Shown in pieces: positions 43,087-51,843 of a stretch of DNA of 64,000 nucleotides. The stretch covers positions 1 through 64,000 of the forward strand of contig JBJTBH010000218.1 in assembly GCA_046091285.1 (NCBI GenBank), written 5' to 3'. The stretch comes from CAIXOZ01 sp046091285. Lineage in GTDB: Bacteria > Cyanobacteriota > Cyanobacteriia > PCC-6307 > Cyanobiaceae. Within the stretch, counting starts at the first letter, position 1, and each line of letters opens with the position of its first letter. The notes beneath the pieces were generated by a model. That model had not been told where the DNA came from, searched no databases, and saw only the letters and a list, made by a program, of their open reading frames with translations. The translations under genes and the position numbers were made by a program.

Positions 43087-44811
43087 TCAGGTTTGCGGCG
43101 GTTCGAAGGCGAGCCACTGAGAACGACGCCGCAGGACCGCAGCGGACGCCTCTGGATCCTCGATCAGCAGCCAACGCTTCGGCTGGGGAGCCTCAGGGCG
43201 GAGCGACAGCTGCCGAATCTCTCCCCGCCTGGCGATCAGCAGCCGCTGCTCCTTGCCGACCCTGGATGCGAGGCCCAGCTGTTCCGGCTTCAGCAGGCGG
43301 CGATCCTCAAGACCGAGCAGTTCATCGCCGACCATCAGACCGGCGGTCTCCGCCGGTCCACCGCGATGAACGCGCTGAGCCAGCAGGGAGGTTCCTTCCG
43401 CACGCACCGCCAGACCGAGCCAGGGCTCGGTTCCAGGTTCCGGCTGCAGGCGCAGGCCCACATCGGCCAGATAGCCGTCGAGGTCAGGATCCTCCAGACC
43501 GCTCAGCCAGGTCGGAAGGAGCGTCTCCAGATCGGGGGCAGCCGCCCGGAAGGCCGCGATCAGATCGTCATCGCCGTAGCCCCGTCCCCACCGACCGAGC
43601 CGCTGCCAGAGATCGCGCAACACGCTCGCCAGGGACTGATCATGACGACGCAGATGCAGATCAAGAACCAACGCCAGCACAGCACCCTTGAGGTAATAAC
43701 TGATCTGGTTGTCGGGGGCGTAGGCATCCGCCCGATACAGCTTCACCCAGGCCTCCATGGAGCTGTCGCGCAGTGATTGCACGCGGCGACCCGGCGTGAG
43801 GCGAAAACGACTCAGATCCTCGCCAAGGTCCTTCCAGAGGGTGTCCGGTTCAAACAATCCGGCTGCGATCGGCAGCAACTGATCGACATAGCTGGTGACC
43901 CCTTCGGCGAACCACAAGCCGGGAACCACCTGAGGCCGGTGGTAATCGATCGGGGCCAGCTCCCTTGGCCGCAGACGTCGCACGTTCCACTGGTGGAAGT
44001 ATTCATGGGCGACCAGCTGCAGAAAACGACGGTAGCCATCAGGGCTCTCCAGAGCCGATCGGCCGTACACCAAAACGCTGGCGTTGTCGTGCTCGAGGCC
44101 GCCATAGCCCTCCTCCAGCAGATGCAGGACAAACAGATAGTCAGAACTGGCCGGTCGCTGCATCCCCATCAGCCGGCAACAGGCCTGGGCAACAGCGCCG
44201 ACATCCTTCAACAGATCCGGGAATCGCTCGTTCAACCAGGCCTGGCCATCGCCGGCACCAGCCCAGGTGACCCAACGATGCGGCACCTCGCCGACACTGA
44301 ACAGCTGCTCCCGGTGGGGGCCCGCCTCCAGAGGCGCATCAATCAACGCATCGAAATCCGGGGCCAGAAAGCGACCATCGGCCTGGCGGTTCAGGGGCAG
44401 AAAGGCCTGCCATCCCTCTGGAAGGTCGATGGACAGCGCATGCGGGGACCACCGTTCTCCCTCCACCTCCAGGACGATGGCCGCCAACGGAAGAAAGCCA
44501 TGGTCCTGATCGAGATGGGCGGTGCGCACCGTCAGCTCCGTGGCCATCACGGCATAGCGCACCTCCACCTCCACACCCGGGCGGATCGGCACCTGCCAGG
44601 TGGCGATCCCGAGGCGACGGACCGGCAGCTGCTGCCCCGCCTGCCAGACCTGCAGGGACTCGAGCTGGCGCACATAATCACGGATCAGGTAGGAGCCGGG
44701 GGTCCAGGCCGGCAACCTCACCCTCAGGGTGACAACCCGCGGCTTCAGCCGCAGCCGGACCGCGAGGCGATGGGTGTGCGGCTCACGAAGATCCAGATGG
44801 ACATCAACCAC
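43087..44811 (-). CDS. M61-family (glycyl aminopeptidase-like) metallopeptidase with PDZ domain
   Basis: 574 residues from a GTG start (44809-44811). The N-terminal beta domain includes VRLPAWTPGSYLIRDYVRQL. The gluzincin active site is LVAHEYFHQWNVRRLRP (HExxH), with the third ligand Glu in LWFAEGVTSYVDQLL. A C-terminal PDZ domain (about residues 485-550) contains AQRVHRGGPAETAGLMVGDE. There is no signal peptide, so it is probably cytoplasmic. M61 enzymes cleave N-terminal Gly/Ala in model members; the substrate here is unknown. It is 11 nt downstream of ycf35. Confidence 0.9.
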   Translation of the reverse strand: MVDVHLDLREPHTHRLAVRLRLKPRVVTLRVRLPAWTPGSYLIRDYVRQLESLQVWQAGQQLPVRRLGIATWQVPIRPGVEVEVRYAVMATELTVRTAHLDQDHGFLPLAAIVLEVEGERWSPHALSIDLPEGWQAFLPLNRQADGRFLAPDFDALIDAPLEAGPHREQLFSVGEVPHRWVTWAGAGDGQAWLNERFPDLLKDVGAVAQACCRLMGMQRPASSDYLFVLHLLEEGYGGLEHDNASVLVYGRSALESPDGYRRFLQLVAHEYFHQWNVRRLRPRELAPIDYHRPQVVPGLWFAEGVTSYVDQLLPIAAGLFEPDTLWKDLGEDLSRFRLTPGRRVQSLRDSSMEAWVKLYRADAYAPDNQISYYLKGAVLALVLDLHLRRHDQSLASVLRDLWQRLGRWGRGYGDDDLIAAFRAAAPDLETLLPTWLSGLEDPDLDGYLADVGLRLQPEPGTEPWLGLAVRAEGTSLLAQRVHRGGPAETAGLMVGDELLGLEDRRLLKPEQLGLASRVGKEQRLLIARRGEIRQLSLRPEAPQPKRWLLIEDPEASAAVLRRRSQWLAFEPPQT

Positions 44812-44822
44812 GGATCAGACCT

Positions 44823-45167
44823 TCACGCGGAGATCTCGATCCGGGCATCCGCCAGAGACCGACCAGCCTCGCGCAGGGCCAGGCGGGCAGCATAACGGCG
44901 GGTGATCGCACCGATCAGAGGCCGCAGCGCATGGGAACGGCCGATCCGCTGCAGATCCGCCACCAGCGCCAGCTGGCCATCCCTCTGCCGGCGCCAGCCG
45001 ATGCGCTGACCATCCGAAAGGGTGACGAACAGATCAACCGGCTGGCGATCGTCGGCGAATCCCTGCAGATCGCCTCCCGCCATCGGGCTGAGGCCAAGAT
45101 CCCGCAACGCGGCATCAAGAAGATCCGACTCGCGCAGGACCGTTGGCAGGATGGAGAGATGGGACAT
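44823..45167 (-). CDS. ycf35: Ycf35/DUF1257 family protein
   Basis: A 114-residue protein beginning MSHLSILPTVLRESDLLDAA, then LRDLGLSPMAGGDLQGFADD, GQRIGWRRQRDGQLALVADL, and AITRRYAARLALREAGRSLA. This is the plastid-conserved Ycf35 (DUF1257) family, whose function is unknown. The start ATG is at 45165-45167, only 6 nt from the divergent purN start. Confidence 0.85.
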   Translation of the reverse strand: MSHLSILPTVLRESDLLDAALRDLGLSPMAGGDLQGFADDRQPVDLFVTLSDGQRIGWRRQRDGQLALVADLQRIGRSHALRPLIGAITRRYAARLALREAGRSLADARIEISA

Positions 45168-45173
45168 GAGGCG

Positions 45174-45866
45174 ATGCCCGCTTTGTCAGACCCTAGCGAT
45201 CAGGAGCCATCCATCCAGTGGCCACGGCCACCATCAAGTGGAATCAGCGGGCACAGGACGCTGCGACTGGCGGTGATGGCCTCCGGGAACGGAAGCAACT
45301 TTCAGGCGCTGGTGGAATCCTGTCGGCGTGGGGAGCTGGCGGCGGAGGTGGTGCTGCTGGCCGTGAACAACGGTGATTGCGGTGCGGTGGCCCGCGCCGA
45401 CCAGCTCGGCATCACCACCGAACTGCATGACCACCGCCGCCATCACAGCCGCGACAGCCTGGACAGCGCCCTGGTGGAAAGCTTCCAGCGGGCCTCGATC
45501 GATCTGGTGGTGATGGCGGGTTGGATGCGCATCGTCACGGCCCGGCTGATCCAGGCCTTCCCCGAGCGACTGGTGAACATCCATCCCTCCCTGCTTCCCA
45601 GCTTCAAGGGGCTCGACGGCGTCGGTCAGGCCCTGGCCGCCGGCGTCACCCTGGCGGGGTGCACCGCCCATCTCGTCAGCGAGGCGGTGGATTCAGGGCG
45701 GATTCTGGTGCAGGCGGCCGTTCCGGTGCTCCCCGGCGATGATCACCACAGCCTCAGCCGGCGGATTCAGGCCCAGGAGCATCGGATCCTGCCCCTGGCT
45801 GTCGCCCTGGCGGGGGAATCCTGGCTCCAGGACCGCCGGGTGGTGACATCCTCCGCCGGGTGGTGA
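45174..45866 (+). CDS. purN: Phosphoribosylglycinamide formyltransferase
   Basis: 230 residues from the ATG 45174 (MPALSDPSDQEPSIQWPRPP); an ATG at 45159 is also in frame but lies within ycf35. The enzyme body starts at LRLAVMASGNGSNFQALVES, has DLVVMAGWMRIVTARLIQAF, the catalytic region LVNIHPSLLPSFKGLDGVGQ, and VTLAGCTAHLVSEAVDSGRI. It formylates GAR in purine synthesis using 10-formyl-THF. The last residues and the stop codon fall in a 20-bp tandem repeat: repeat unit 1 reads RRVVTSS and unit 2, in another phase, supplies AGW and the stop. Confidence 0.95.
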   Translation: MPALSDPSDQEPSIQWPRPPSSGISGHRTLRLAVMASGNGSNFQALVESCRRGELAAEVVLLAVNNGDCGAVARADQLGITTELHDHRRHHSRDSLDSALVESFQRASIDLVVMAGWMRIVTARLIQAFPERLVNIHPSLLPSFKGLDGVGQALAAGVTLAGCTAHLVSEAVDSGRILVQAAVPVLPGDDHHSLSRRIQAQEHRILPLAVALAGESWLQDRRVVTSSAGW

Positions 45867-45904
45867 CCCCCTCCGCCGGGTGGTGACAACCTTCGCCGGG
45901 CAGG
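45835..45904. repeat. 20-bp tandem repeat at the purN/argC junction
   Basis: Three successive units of GCCGGGTGGTGACnnCCTCC type (45835, 45855, 45875) and a partial fourth (GCCGGG at 45895). The repeat includes the purN stop codon and runs to within 1-2 nt of the argC stop. Because 20 is not a multiple of 3, each unit is read in a different phase. Confidence 0.9.
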
Positions 45905-45905
45905 T

Positions 45906-46970
45906 TCAGGGGTAGAACGGCAGCAGCGGCAGACCGAGGCTGGCCGGCAGGCCGGCCATCAGATTCAGGGCTTGCACGCCCTGGCCTGCCTGCCCCTTGA
46001 TCAGGTTATCGATGGCGGACATCACAATCAGCTGGCCGGTGCGCTGATCCACCTGGACGGACAACAGCGCCCGATTGGTCTGCCGGACCCACTTGGTGGA
46101 GGGATAGGTGCCCACAGGCAGCACGGAGACGGAATCGGAATGGCGATAGGCCACTTCCAGAAGAGTGGTGCAGTCCTCAGCCGTGAGGCCAGGATCCCGT
46201 AGGCGGGCATAGACAGTGGCCAGCAGACCGCGCACCATCGGCATCAGATGCGGCGTGAACTGAAGCGCGATCGCCTGACCCGCCTCCCGGCTGGCCAGCT
46301 GTTCGATTTCACTGGTGTGCCGATGTCCGACGACCCCATAGGGAGCGACCGCCTCGGAAGCCTCGGCCAGCAGCAGATGCTCCTTGGCCGCCCGCCCACC
46401 GCCGGAGGTGCCCGTCTTGGCATCGATGATGATTCCGCTCGTTTCAATCAGCCCCTGGCGCAGGAACGGGGCCAGGGCCAGCAGACTGGCGGTCGGGAAG
46501 CAACCGGGAGCGGCCACCAGCCGGGCGGCACGAATGCGCTCCTCCTCCAGTTCCACCAACCCATAGACAGCCTCAGCGCAGAGTCCGGCGTCATCGCGGG
46601 GGTGCTCACGGGCCTCCGTGACATACACCTCACGCCACTGATCCAGGGAGCGGTAGCGATAATCCGCCGACAGATCGACCACCTTCAGCCCCCGGACCAG
46701 CAGATCGGGGACCAGGCGGGCCGCCAGGCCATTGGGAAGACTGAGAACCACCAGATCGGCCGCCGCCGCGATGGCCTCCGGATCCGGGGTCTGAATGATC
46801 GGATCGCCGGCAAGAGGCAGAAACGGCACCAGCTCGCTCCAACGGCGACCGCTGCTGCGCTCACCACCGAGATAGGTGACCGTCAGCTGCGGATGATCGG
46901 CCAGGAGTCGAAGGGTCTGCAGACCGCCATAACCACTGGCGCCGATGACGGCGACCCGCTGCTGAACCAT
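45906..46970 (-). CDS. argC: N-acetyl-gamma-glutamyl-phosphate reductase
   Basis: 354 residues from the ATG 46968-46970 (MVQQRVAVIGASGYGGLQTL), chosen because the NADP-binding GxxGxxG is then N-terminal. Catalytic Cys is in VAAPGCFPTASLLALAPFL; other signatures are VVDLSADYRYRSLDQWREVY, KTGTSGGGRAAKEHLLLAEA and PYGVVGHRHTSEIEQL. ArgC reduces N-acetylglutamyl phosphate in arginine synthesis. Convergent with purN, divergent from ribBA (89 bp). Confidence 0.97.
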   Translation of the reverse strand: MVQQRVAVIGASGYGGLQTLRLLADHPQLTVTYLGGERSSGRRWSELVPFLPLAGDPIIQTPDPEAIAAAADLVVLSLPNGLAARLVPDLLVRGLKVVDLSADYRYRSLDQWREVYVTEAREHPRDDAGLCAEAVYGLVELEEERIRAARLVAAPGCFPTASLLALAPFLRQGLIETSGIIIDAKTGTSGGGRAAKEHLLLAEASEAVAPYGVVGHRHTSEIEQLASREAGQAIALQFTPHLMPMVRGLLATVYARLRDPGLTAEDCTTLLEVAYRHSDSVSVLPVGTYPSTKWVRQTNRALLSVQVDQRTGQLIVMSAIDNLIKGQAGQGVQALNLMAGLPASLGLPLLPFYP

Positions 46971-47059
46971 GCCCGAAGTTCCTGAACTGACGATCGTACC
47001 GGGCTCTATAAAGGCTTCATGCCTGGACGCCATGCCAGCCCGTCCCACCGCCGATCCCG

Positions 47060-48754
47060 GTGACCCTCTCCGACCCCACCACGCCTTCCACGACCGCGTC
47101 CACCATGGCGGGCCCAGCGATCGTCTTCGATGCGATCGCCGATGCCCTCACCGCCATTCGCAACGGCGAATGCATCGTGGTGGTGGATGACGAAAACAGA
47201 GAAAACGAAGGGGATCTGATCTGTGCCGCCCAGTTCGCCACGCCGGAACAGATCAATTTCATGGCCACGGAGGCCCGAGGACTGATCTGCCTGGCCATGG
47301 AAGGCAGGCGCCTCGATGATCTCGAGCTGCCTCTGATGGTGGATCGCAACACCGACAGCAATCAGACGGCCTTCACCGTCTCGGTGGATGCCGGACCGGA
47401 ACTTGGGGTGAGCACCGGAATCTCCGCCGAGGATCGGGCCCGCACGATCCAGGTGGCGATCCATCCCGACACCCGGCCCTCCGATCTACGCCGACCGGGA
47501 CACATCTTTCCACTGCGGGCCAAGGCCGGCGGCATTCTCAAACGGGCCGGCCACACCGAAGCAGCCGTTGATCTGGCCCGGATGGCCGGCCTCTACCCCG
47601 CCGGCGTGATCTGCGAGATCCAGAACGTCGATGGGTCGATGGCGCGGCTGCCGCAGCTGGTGGACTATGCGCGTCGGCACGGACTGCGGCTGATCAACAT
47701 CGCCGATCTGATCAGCTTCCGTCTCGGCACCGAACGCTTTGTGCGCCGCCAGGCGGAAGCGAAGCTGCCCAGCACCTTCGGCGACTTCCGCGCCATCGGC
47801 TATCACACCGAACTTGACGGCGGCGACCATGTGGCGATCGTCAAGGGCCAACCGGATCTGGCCACAGGTCCGGTTCTGGTGCGGGTGCACTCGGAGTGCC
47901 TGACCGGTGATGCCTTCGGTTCCCTGCGCTGTGACTGCCGCCCGCAACTGGAAGCCGCCCTGCGGATGATCGAGGCCGCCGGCGAGGGGGTGGTGGTCTA
48001 TCTGCGCCAGGAGGGCCGCGGCATCGGACTGATCAACAAACTGCGGGCCTACAGCCTCCAGGACGGTGGACTGGACACCGTGGAAGCCAACGAACACCTC
48101 GGCTTCCCGGCAGACCTGCGCAACTACGGGGTCGGGGCCCAGATCCTCAGCGACCTGGGGGTGCATCGCCTTCGCCTGATCACGAACAATCCGCGCAAGA
48201 TCGCCGGTCTCGGCGGCTATGGCCTGCAGGTGGAGGATCGCGTCCCCCTGGTGATGGATGCCTCAAAGCACAACGCCGCCTATCTGAGCACCAAACGCAC
48301 CAAGCTCGGACATCTGCTCAATGAGCACGTCGGCGGCCCGACCGCTGTGCTGGCGTGGCATCCCGGCCACAGCAACCCGGAGCCTTCAGCTCTGGAAATC
48401 CAGGCGACGGAACACTGGAAGGAGCTGCGCAGCCACGGCGAAAGGGAAGGCCTGCAACTGGAGCGCGAAGAACACAGTCGGGTGCTGGCCCTGCTGAACC
48501 AGCCCCCCCTCGCGGTGCTGGTGACAGGCCCATCAGGAGGGGCCTTGGAGAATCGGCAGCTGAACGCTCTGCTGTGTCGGATGGCGACCTGGCCCGACAC
48601 CGCTGAAGTGAACCTGCTGCTGGCCCCGGACGTGCAGCGGAGCACCCACCCTGGCAATGCCCTCGAACCCCGACAGAGGCCCCTGGGGGAGCTGACCGAC
48701 GGCCGAAGCCCCGAGGAGCCATGGGATCCGGGAGCCTTGATCCGCTGGAGCTGA
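47060..48754 (+). CDS. ribBA: Bifunctional RibBA (DHBP synthase/GTP cyclohydrolase II) with C-terminal extension
   Basis: 564 residues from a GTG at 47060. The DHBP synthase half (about residues 18-215) contains IVVVDDENRENEGDLICAAQ and TEAAVDLARMAGLYPAGVIC. The GTP cyclohydrolase II half (about 220-420) contains the zinc ligands in HSECLTGDAFGSLRCDCRPQ and YLRQEGRGIGLINKLRAYSL. Both feed riboflavin synthesis. After about residue 420 comes an extra segment of about 145 residues (AVLAWHPGHSNPEP, LEREEHSRVLALLNQPPLAV, LNALLCRMATWPDTAEVNLL) that standard RibBA proteins (about 400 residues) lack. I believe marine picocyanobacterial RibBA proteins share such a tail; its role is unknown. Confidence 0.95.
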   Translation: MTLSDPTTPSTTASTMAGPAIVFDAIADALTAIRNGECIVVVDDENRENEGDLICAAQFATPEQINFMATEARGLICLAMEGRRLDDLELPLMVDRNTDSNQTAFTVSVDAGPELGVSTGISAEDRARTIQVAIHPDTRPSDLRRPGHIFPLRAKAGGILKRAGHTEAAVDLARMAGLYPAGVICEIQNVDGSMARLPQLVDYARRHGLRLINIADLISFRLGTERFVRRQAEAKLPSTFGDFRAIGYHTELDGGDHVAIVKGQPDLATGPVLVRVHSECLTGDAFGSLRCDCRPQLEAALRMIEAAGEGVVVYLRQEGRGIGLINKLRAYSLQDGGLDTVEANEHLGFPADLRNYGVGAQILSDLGVHRLRLITNNPRKIAGLGGYGLQVEDRVPLVMDASKHNAAYLSTKRTKLGHLLNEHVGGPTAVLAWHPGHSNPEPSALEIQATEHWKELRSHGEREGLQLEREEHSRVLALLNQPPLAVLVTGPSGGALENRQLNALLCRMATWPDTAEVNLLLAPDVQRSTHPGNALEPRQRPLGELTDGRSPEEPWDPGALIRWS

Positions 48755-48776
48755 GCCGGTTGATCAAACCATGGCA

Positions 48777-48803
48777 GGGAACGCCCCAGGCTGGGGCGCT
48801 CCC
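48777..48803. terminator. Stem-loop between convergent ribBA and cyclophilin genes
   Basis: GGGAACGCCCC and GGGGCGCTCCC pair with one mismatch around a 5-nt AGGCT loop. It lies between two convergent stops (48754 and 48826). No T-tract, so any terminator function is inferred from position. Confidence 0.5.
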
Positions 48804-48825
48804 ATTCCGCCCCGAGGTCTGATCC

Positions 48826-49266
48826 TCAGTCGGTGATAGTCACCTTGTTGATGCGGCTGCCGGTCTTCAGGGCCAGAACCACGGCGAGATCGTCGGTATG
48901 CCCGAAGACCGTATGCACGCCATCGAGGTGGGGCTGGGCTTCATGGCAGAGGAAGAACTGACTGCCACCGGTGTTCTTGCCAGCATGGGCCATCGAGAGC
49001 GTGCCGGCCTTGTGGCGCTGGCTGTTGATCTCACAGTCGATCTTGTAGCCGGGTCCACCGGTGCCCGCCACACCACGAGCGCCCTCACGGCTGTTGGGGC
49101 AGCCGCCCTGGGCCATGAACCCGGGGATCACCCGATGAAAGGCCAGGCCGTCGTAGAAGCCGTCCTTGGCCAGCTTGACGAAGTTGGCCACGGTGTTCGG
49201 GGCGTCGGCGTCAAACAGCTCCAGATGAATCTGGCCGGCATCGGTATCCATCAGGGCTTGAGTCAT
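48826..49266 (-). CDS. Cyclophilin-type peptidyl-prolyl cis-trans isomerase
   Basis: 146 residues from the ATG 49264-49266 (MTQALMDTDAGQIHLELFDA); the open frame upstream crosses mtnP and lacks similarity. Cyclophilin motifs: GLAFHRVIPGFMAQGGCPNS, LSMAHAGKNTGGSQFFLCHE and LDGVHTVFGHTDDLAVVLAL. No signal peptide, so cytoplasmic. The Trp of the cyclosporin site in eukaryotic forms is replaced (PHLDGVH), as in many bacterial members. Confidence 0.95.
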   Translation of the reverse strand: MTQALMDTDAGQIHLELFDADAPNTVANFVKLAKDGFYDGLAFHRVIPGFMAQGGCPNSREGARGVAGTGGPGYKIDCEINSQRHKAGTLSMAHAGKNTGGSQFFLCHEAQPHLDGVHTVFGHTDDLAVVLALKTGSRINKVTITD

Positions 49267-49343
49267 CGCAGGAACAGCAAAGATCGGACTGTATCCGCCT
49301 TGCGTTAAAACGGTCACAGCAGCCTTCCGCGTCGATCCAGCCC

Positions 49344-50297
49344 ATGAGCCCCTCCCCTGACGCCAGCGCCGACAACAGCGCCGCCAGCAACCGCAGCTCC
49401 TCAGCAGACCTGGCGGCGGCGCGCCTGGGCATCCTCGGCGGCAGCGGCCTCTACGCGATGGAAGGCCTGGAAGCGATCGAAGAGATCGTGGTCGACACCC
49501 CCTATGGCCCTCCCTCCGACAGCCTGCGGCTGGGTCGGATCGGTGACCTGGACGTGGTGTTCCTGGCCCGCCACGGCCGCCATCACACGCACCTCCCCTC
49601 AGATGTGCCCTATCGGGCCAACCTCTGGGCCCTGCGCTCCCTCGGAGTGCGCTGGATTCTGTCGGTCTCGGCCGTCGGATCCCTGCAGGAAGAGCTGCAG
49701 CCACTCGACTTTCTGGTGCCGGATCAGTTCATCGATCGCACCCACCAGCGGCCCCTGACCCTGTTCGGCGATGGGCTGGTGGCTCACGTCACCGCCGCGG
49801 ATCCGTTCTGCCCGGTGCTGAGCGATCTCCTGGCCGACACGGGACGTCAACTGATGCCGGAAGGCCGGACACTGCATCAGGGCGGAACGTATCTCTGCAT
49901 GGAAGGCCCGGCCTTCTCGACCCGGGCCGAATCCGAGCTCTATCGCTCCTGGGGCGCCCACGTGATCGGCATGACCAATCACACCGAAGCTCGCCTGGCC
50001 CGGGAAGCGGAGATCGCCTACGCCACCCTGGCGATGGTCACCGATTACGACTGCTGGCATCAGGAGCATGCCTCCGTGACCGTGGAGAGGGTGATCGACA
50101 ACCTGCGCTCCAACGCCTCCCTGGCCCAACGCATCGTCCGGGCCACCGCTGAACGCATCAGCCGCGAACGCCCCGCCAGCAAGGCCCACAGCGCCCTGCG
50201 CCACGCCCTGATGACTCCCAGAGAGCAGGTGAGCCCCGCAAGTCGACGCAAATTCGATCTCTTCACCGCTCCCTACTGGGGAGCCTTCGAAGGCTGA
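49344..50297 (+). CDS. mtnP: S-methyl-5'-thioadenosine phosphorylase
   Basis: 317 residues. After a Ser/Asp/Ala-rich N-terminus of about 25 residues comes RLGILGGSGLYAMEGLEAIE (phosphate loop), FLARHGRHHTHLPSDVPYRA, YLCMEGPAFSTRAESELYRS, and VIGMTNHTEARLAREAEIAY, the signatures of MTAP-type nucleoside phosphorylases. It converts methylthioadenosine to adenine and methylthioribose-1-phosphate in methionine salvage. The 3' end overlaps the convergent murQ by 25 bp. Confidence 0.93.
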   Translation: MSPSPDASADNSAASNRSSSADLAAARLGILGGSGLYAMEGLEAIEEIVVDTPYGPPSDSLRLGRIGDLDVVFLARHGRHHTHLPSDVPYRANLWALRSLGVRWILSVSAVGSLQEELQPLDFLVPDQFIDRTHQRPLTLFGDGLVAHVTAADPFCPVLSDLLADTGRQLMPEGRTLHQGGTYLCMEGPAFSTRAESELYRSWGAHVIGMTNHTEARLAREAEIAYATLAMVTDYDCWHQEHASVTVERVIDNLRSNASLAQRIVRATAERISRERPASKAHSALRHALMTPREQVSPASRRKFDLFTAPYWGAFEG

Positions 50298-51241
50298 TCC
50301 TCCGCAAGCGCTGCCCGCAGCCGGCCCTCGTGGCGATCAAGGGCAGCGCCCGCCGCTTCAGCGGACAGCTGCCTGACGGCCATCAGCAGGGCCCGCTTCA
50401 CCGATCCACCGGCCTGTTGCAGCAGGGCAGCCCCCCGGTCGCGATCCACCGCCGCCAGATCGCGCAGGATGCGCAGGGCACGGTCCTCGAGCTTGCTGTT
50501 GGTGACGGCGACATCCACCATGCGATTGCCATGCACCTTGCCGAGGCGCACCATCACGCCGGTGGAAAGGATGTTGAGGGCCATCTTCGTGGCCGTGCCG
50601 GCCTTCAGACGGGTGGAACCGGTGAGCAGTTCAGGTCCTGTGAGCAGACGGATATCGATGCTGCAGGGCATCGGTGCCTGCTCGGCCGGCACACAGGCCA
50701 GGGCAACGGCCAGCGCCCCCTGCTCCAGCGCCCAGGTCAGGGCGCCCAGAACGTAAGGGGTGGTACCCCCGGCAGCGATCCCCACCAGGGCATCGCCCGG
50801 CCCGAAGCCCCGTTGCCGCAGGTCTTCAATGCCGGCTTCCGCCAGATCCTCCAGGCCTTCGGAACTGCGCAGCAGGGCTGGCGCCCCCCCGGCGAGCACC
50901 CCCTGCACCTGCTCCGGCGGACTGCAGAAGGTCGGCGGACATTCCGCCGCATCGAGCACCCCGAGGCGACCGGACGTTCCGGCTCCGAGGTAGAACAGCC
51001 GACCTCCGAGCGCCAACCGGCCGGCGATCGCCTCGATCGCCTCCGCCAGTTGCGGGGCGACGGCCGCCACCGCCTCCTGGGGCCGGCGATCCTCCTGACA
51101 GAACACCTGCACCAGCTCCAGAGTGGACAGCTGATCGAGATCCGTGCTCGCCGGATTGCTCTGTTCGGTCAACAGATGGCCGCGATCGCTGCCGGCCACA
51201 ACCCGGGCCGCGGGTTCGGCCGGAGCGTGCCCCTCACTCAC
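50273..51241 (-). CDS. murQ: N-acetylmuramic acid 6-phosphate etherase
   Basis: 322 residues from a GTG (51239-51241) that overlaps the upstream DUF3110 stop by 4 bp. SIS-domain signatures: TEQSNPASTDLDQLSTLELV, GRLFYLGAGTSGRLGVLDAA, ECPPTFCSPPEQVQGVLAGG, GIAAGGTTPYVLGAL and LKAGTATKMALNILSTGVMV followed by KVHGNRMVDVAVTNSKL. MurQ removes lactate from MurNAc-6-P in peptidoglycan recycling. Confidence 0.95.
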   Translation of the reverse strand: MSEGHAPAEPAARVVAGSDRGHLLTEQSNPASTDLDQLSTLELVQVFCQEDRRPQEAVAAVAPQLAEAIEAIAGRLALGGRLFYLGAGTSGRLGVLDAAECPPTFCSPPEQVQGVLAGGAPALLRSSEGLEDLAEAGIEDLRQRGFGPGDALVGIAAGGTTPYVLGALTWALEQGALAVALACVPAEQAPMPCSIDIRLLTGPELLTGSTRLKAGTATKMALNILSTGVMVRLGKVHGNRMVDVAVTNSKLEDRALRILRDLAAVDRDRGAALLQQAGGSVKRALLMAVRQLSAEAAGAALDRHEGRLRAALAEDQPSKAPQ

Positions 51242-51699
51242 AGCAGACCCTCAAGCTGGCGCCGGAAAGCCTCCAGAGCCGGATCGGAGGAGGTGATCGG
51301 CTCCGCAGCCCGCGGCTGACGTTCCTCGGCCTCAGTCCCTTCCGACCCCTGCGGCCCCTGGCCACGCACCCCGGCCTCCGCCTGGTCCTTCCAATCGGAA
51401 ACGTCGAGATTCTGCTCCGGTGGCGCGATCATCAGGCGATCTTCCGCCGACTGAGGCAGAAAACCGGCAGGAACGAACCGGGCCTCATAGCCGGCCTGGC
51501 TGCAGAAACGCTCCATCTCCTCCCGATCGATGGCATCGACCGTCGGGATCGGGAAATCCTGGGCCTCCAGCAGACCGGCATAACGCTCGGCATCATCGCG
51601 ATCTTCAAACAGCAGCACGACCGTGCGACCGCTGACCTCGAGCGAATGGATGCCTTCGCTGTCGCTGCCGGCATCAAACAGCAGGACGTGGACCGGCAT
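51238..51699 (-). CDS. DUF3110 family protein
   Basis: A 153-residue protein: MPVHVLLFDAGSDSEGIHSL, VVLLFEDRDDAERYAGLLEA, FPIPTVDAIDREEMERFCSQ and AGYEARFVPAGFLPQSAEDR are typical of the cyanobacterial and plant DUF3110 family. The C-terminal third is acidic and low in complexity. Function unknown. Coupled to murQ through a GTGA overlap. Confidence 0.85.
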   Translation of the reverse strand: MPVHVLLFDAGSDSEGIHSLEVSGRTVVLLFEDRDDAERYAGLLEAQDFPIPTVDAIDREEMERFCSQAGYEARFVPAGFLPQSAEDRLMIAPPEQNLDVSDWKDQAEAGVRGQGPQGSEGTEAEERQPRAAEPITSSDPALEAFRRQLEGLL

Positions 51700-51843
51700 G
51701 GCAGGGGAAAGGGAGTCTGTTCAGTGTCCCATCGATGCCCGACCTGCCTCGCAAAGAGGGCGACGGTGTTGCGGATCGTCGCCATGGCCCGGGCTGCAGA
51801 GTCGGTCGGCAGGACGACGCTCAGCGAGGCGCAGTCCCCTGGA

